Of a stretch of 64,000 bases of DNA, positions 61,788 through 64,000 are shown piece by piece. Under the pieces are notes generated by a model. That model did no database searches. It was not told the origin of the DNA and worked only from the letters and a program-made list of their open reading frames with translations. Source of the stretch: Naganishia liquefaciens (taxonomy: Eukaryota; Basidiomycota; Tremellomycetes; Filobasidiales; Filobasidiaceae); contig BLZA01000018.1 in NCBI GenBank assembly GCA_013423385.1, positions 124,001 through 188,000 on the forward strand, in the 5' to 3' direction. The stretch's first letter is position 1. Each line of letters opens with the position of its first letter. Made by a program: the position numbers and the translations under genes.

Positions 61788-64000
61788 ATGATCCGCCCTA
61801 CATGCACCCCACACCGCATCATCCCGCCTCTCCGCATCCTACGTCACTACCACCCCACGCCCACACGACGCACAACAGCCCCGAACCCGTCCCCGCCGGG
61901 CCTCGCATCCCAGCTCTTGCGCAAACTACCAGGCGGCAACACACAGACACCGACGTCCCATGAGGGGAAACCGCAACCGACGCCCAGGGGAACCAAAGTC
62001 CCGATAGCAGAGCAGCACAAGATTCATGTTTCCCCGCAGCAGCAGCAGCAGCAGCAGCATCACAAGGAAGCCGCCCCGAGCGGTTCGCGGATCAGTCGTG
62101 TCGCCGAACGAAGACGGGTCCGCCGCAAGGCGAAAAAGGAACGTAAGAAAGCCGAACGCCGGACGGCAGCAGCGGGAACGGGAACGGGATCCGCAGTGCC
62201 GATGGGTGCAGGACATGGCGAGCGCAGTGTGAGTACCGAGGAAGCACGCGATCGGTTCGAAGCGTTGCTAGGCGAGTTTCGAGCGGGACGGACGGAGCAT
62301 GAGCATGCGTTGGCCGAGGCCGAGGCGGAGGCGGAGGATTTGGATCAGCCCGTGGTGCCGGAAGAGGTCGTTCAGGGTGAGCCGCGGCCTTGCCCAGTCG
62401 AGCGAGTAGACATGCGTTGATGCTGACGCTGACGCTGACGCTGGGAAAGCCGTGATGGAGGAAATGACGATGGAAAGGGACAAGTCGTTTGGGAATACGT
62501 GTGCGCAGGGGACGTTGGAGGCCAAGAAATTGAGCATCACGGGTACGTCTCGGGCTTTCGAGGCTTTGTGAGCTCGTGGTCGGCGGCTCAACATCCCTTC
62601 GCACCGACAGGTCTCGTGCCAGATTACGAGCAGCCGCCCGTCGCCTCGCTCAAACGCGGTCTCTCGCGCGTCTTATTCAAGTAGGCCCCGTTTTCCCGCG
62701 ACACCCAAACGCTCCCCGTTGACTCTGACCTCGCGTCACCTTTCCAGCCCGACCGTTCACTTCCTGCGCGATCCGCATTCCCTCGTGTACAATTTCCCGC
62801 CATCGCTCGAGCGCATCCCGCCAAGGGAAACATTTGCGGCACATCGGTTGCCCGGGTACGTGACGGCTTCGCAGGATACGGTAGGTCCCGCTCCGAGGTC
62901 GTTTGTAGCCTTGTGCGCTGATGGTTGGATAGGATCTGGCGGCGTTGGCGCGACAGCATGGGTTGAGGTATTTTGGCTCAACGTCGACTTTGACGGCGGC
63001 GCTTTCGCAGATTTATTTCTTGATTAGCGGTATGTAGCCTCGAAGATGCCTTTGGAAGATGTCTGCAGTACTGATGATAGACTTGCAGGATTCCGGCCAG
63101 TGAACACGTCAGGTCTGAGTCAGGCATTCGCGGACGAGGTGGGTCGCATGCGCGATGATTTCGAAATCCTGGACACTCATCCGCTCGCATCAGCGCAATG
63201 ACTTTACGGCGGGCGCCAAGTTGCCGGCGATGCTTTGGGTTAGGCATATGGGCGATGGTCTGTACGCCGTGGATAATGACAAGCGATGGGACGTCGAGGA
63301 GAATGTGCTTTCGGATCTGGTAAGCGGCATCGAAACAGGATTCCTTGCCGTGGCGTGCCGCGAACTGACCACGTCGCTTTCTTTTCTCAAGGGCCGAGTG
63401 ATGGAGAAGATGTTGACGAGCGATGAAAAGGAGATGGCACGGTTCATGACCTCGAGCCCCGAGTCTGCCGTGCCGGAAGCCGAGAGACAGCAGCGCGAGG
63501 CGTATCACTACAGTAAAGTCGGTACCCCACACGGGATGCAAAAGCATACACGTCGTTGTTGATGTCTCTCTCGGCAATACAGGCACGTTCGCTCCTGATG
63601 CGTTCACAGTTGGACTGCAAGGACGCCCGGTTACCGGGCAAGGGGACATTCGATATAAAGACCCGGGCGGCGCTTGTGATTCGACATGATCGCGCGAATT
63701 GGGAGGTACGGGTGTCCGCGTATCCTGCAGTGAGGCACAAGATTGGACTGACGCGTGGTGTGGCCGTAGGAGAATAGCGCGTATGATATACACAAGCTTA
63801 CCGGTCTGAAAGAGTCGTTTGAAAAGGAGTATGTCTTGCGCGCGCGCTCTCGTCGGGAGCACGTTTGTCTGACACGGCATTCCAGGTTTTACGACATGAC
63901 CAGGTCGGCTTTCCTCAAGTATAGCATGCAGGTTCGTATCGGCAACATGGACGGAATTTTTGTTGCGTACCATAATACGGCGCGAATCTTTGGGTTTCAG
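61788..64000 (+). CDS. PET127: PET127-like mitochondrial RNA-processing protein (runs off the right edge)
   Basis: Mitochondrial membrane-associated protein that in yeast acts in mitochondrial RNA processing and stability. The start MIRPTCTPHRIIPPLRILRH is an Arg/Pro-rich leader. A polyGln run (62036-62059) and a Lys/Arg-rich helix follow. The conserved core is assembled over several introns: TGLVPDYEQPPVASLKRGL, SRVLF joined to NPTVHFLRDPHSLVYNFPP, LPGYVTAS, FGSTSTLTAALSQIYFLISG, VNTSGLSQAF, DGLYAVDNDKRWDVEENV, AYHYSK, MRSQLDCKDARLPGKGTFD, IKTRAALVIR. The last visible part is AFLKYSMQVRIGNMDGIFV followed by AYHNTARIFGFQ, where the window ends. The 3' part of the gene is missing. Confidence 0.87.
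62417..62443 (+). repeat. GCTGAC hexamer repeat in a PET127 intron
   Basis: About four GCTGAC units in tandem. They fall in the intron that follows the exon ending in EEVVQ, so they are probably non-coding. Confidence 0.6.

Overview
The window looks like nuclear DNA of a basidiomycete fungus. Genes are split by many short introns, mostly 50-65 bp, with GT-AG borders and CTAAC/CTAAT-like branch sites. It carries a Byr4-type mitotic GAP scaffold, a DDX41-type helicase (absent from Saccharomyces), a Pet127-type mitochondrial protein and a capsule-associated-like SGNH protein. That mix points to Basidiomycota, perhaps a Tremellomycete-like yeast; the class is inference only. No tRNA, rRNA, CRISPR, virus-like element or intact transposon was recognised.

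Left part (0-34.6 kb) is dense and ordinary: a membrane-anchored SGNH/GDSL-like protein (-), an RTC4-domain protein (+), a full ABCC transporter (+), VPS11 (-), an unknown protein (+), a CDF-type manganese/cation transporter (-), a TRP-type vacuolar channel YVC1 (-), a DDX41-like helicase (+), an ASNSD1-like asparagine synthetase-domain protein (-), a V-ATPase assembly factor VMA12 (+) and the TFIIH/CAK subunit TFB3 (-). Several of these act at the vacuole or in ion transport (VPS11, YVC1, VMA12, the CDF protein, probably the ABCC protein).

Middle part (34.6-49 kb): a small unknown protein, threonyl-tRNA synthetase with a mitochondrial-type leader and a second in-frame Met, then a gene-poor stretch. 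That stretch holds two truncated, intron-containing copies of the 3' end of the SGNH gene (about 41.1-41.7 and 47.2-48.05 kb). They flank a 1,022-codon orphan membrane protein built of acidic tandem repeats, a Thr/Ser/Pro minisatellite, a duplicated basic block and polyglutamine. This is the least explained locus in the window.

Right part (49-64 kb): an unknown disordered nuclear-type protein, Byr4/Bfa1, a tandem pair of branched-chain aminotransferases (one without and one with a mitochondrial leader), a CCDC97-like protein, and PET127 running off the right edge.

Starts, introns and ends were read by eye from splice sites and family motifs. Spans of multi-exon genes are given as first ATG to stop, introns included.
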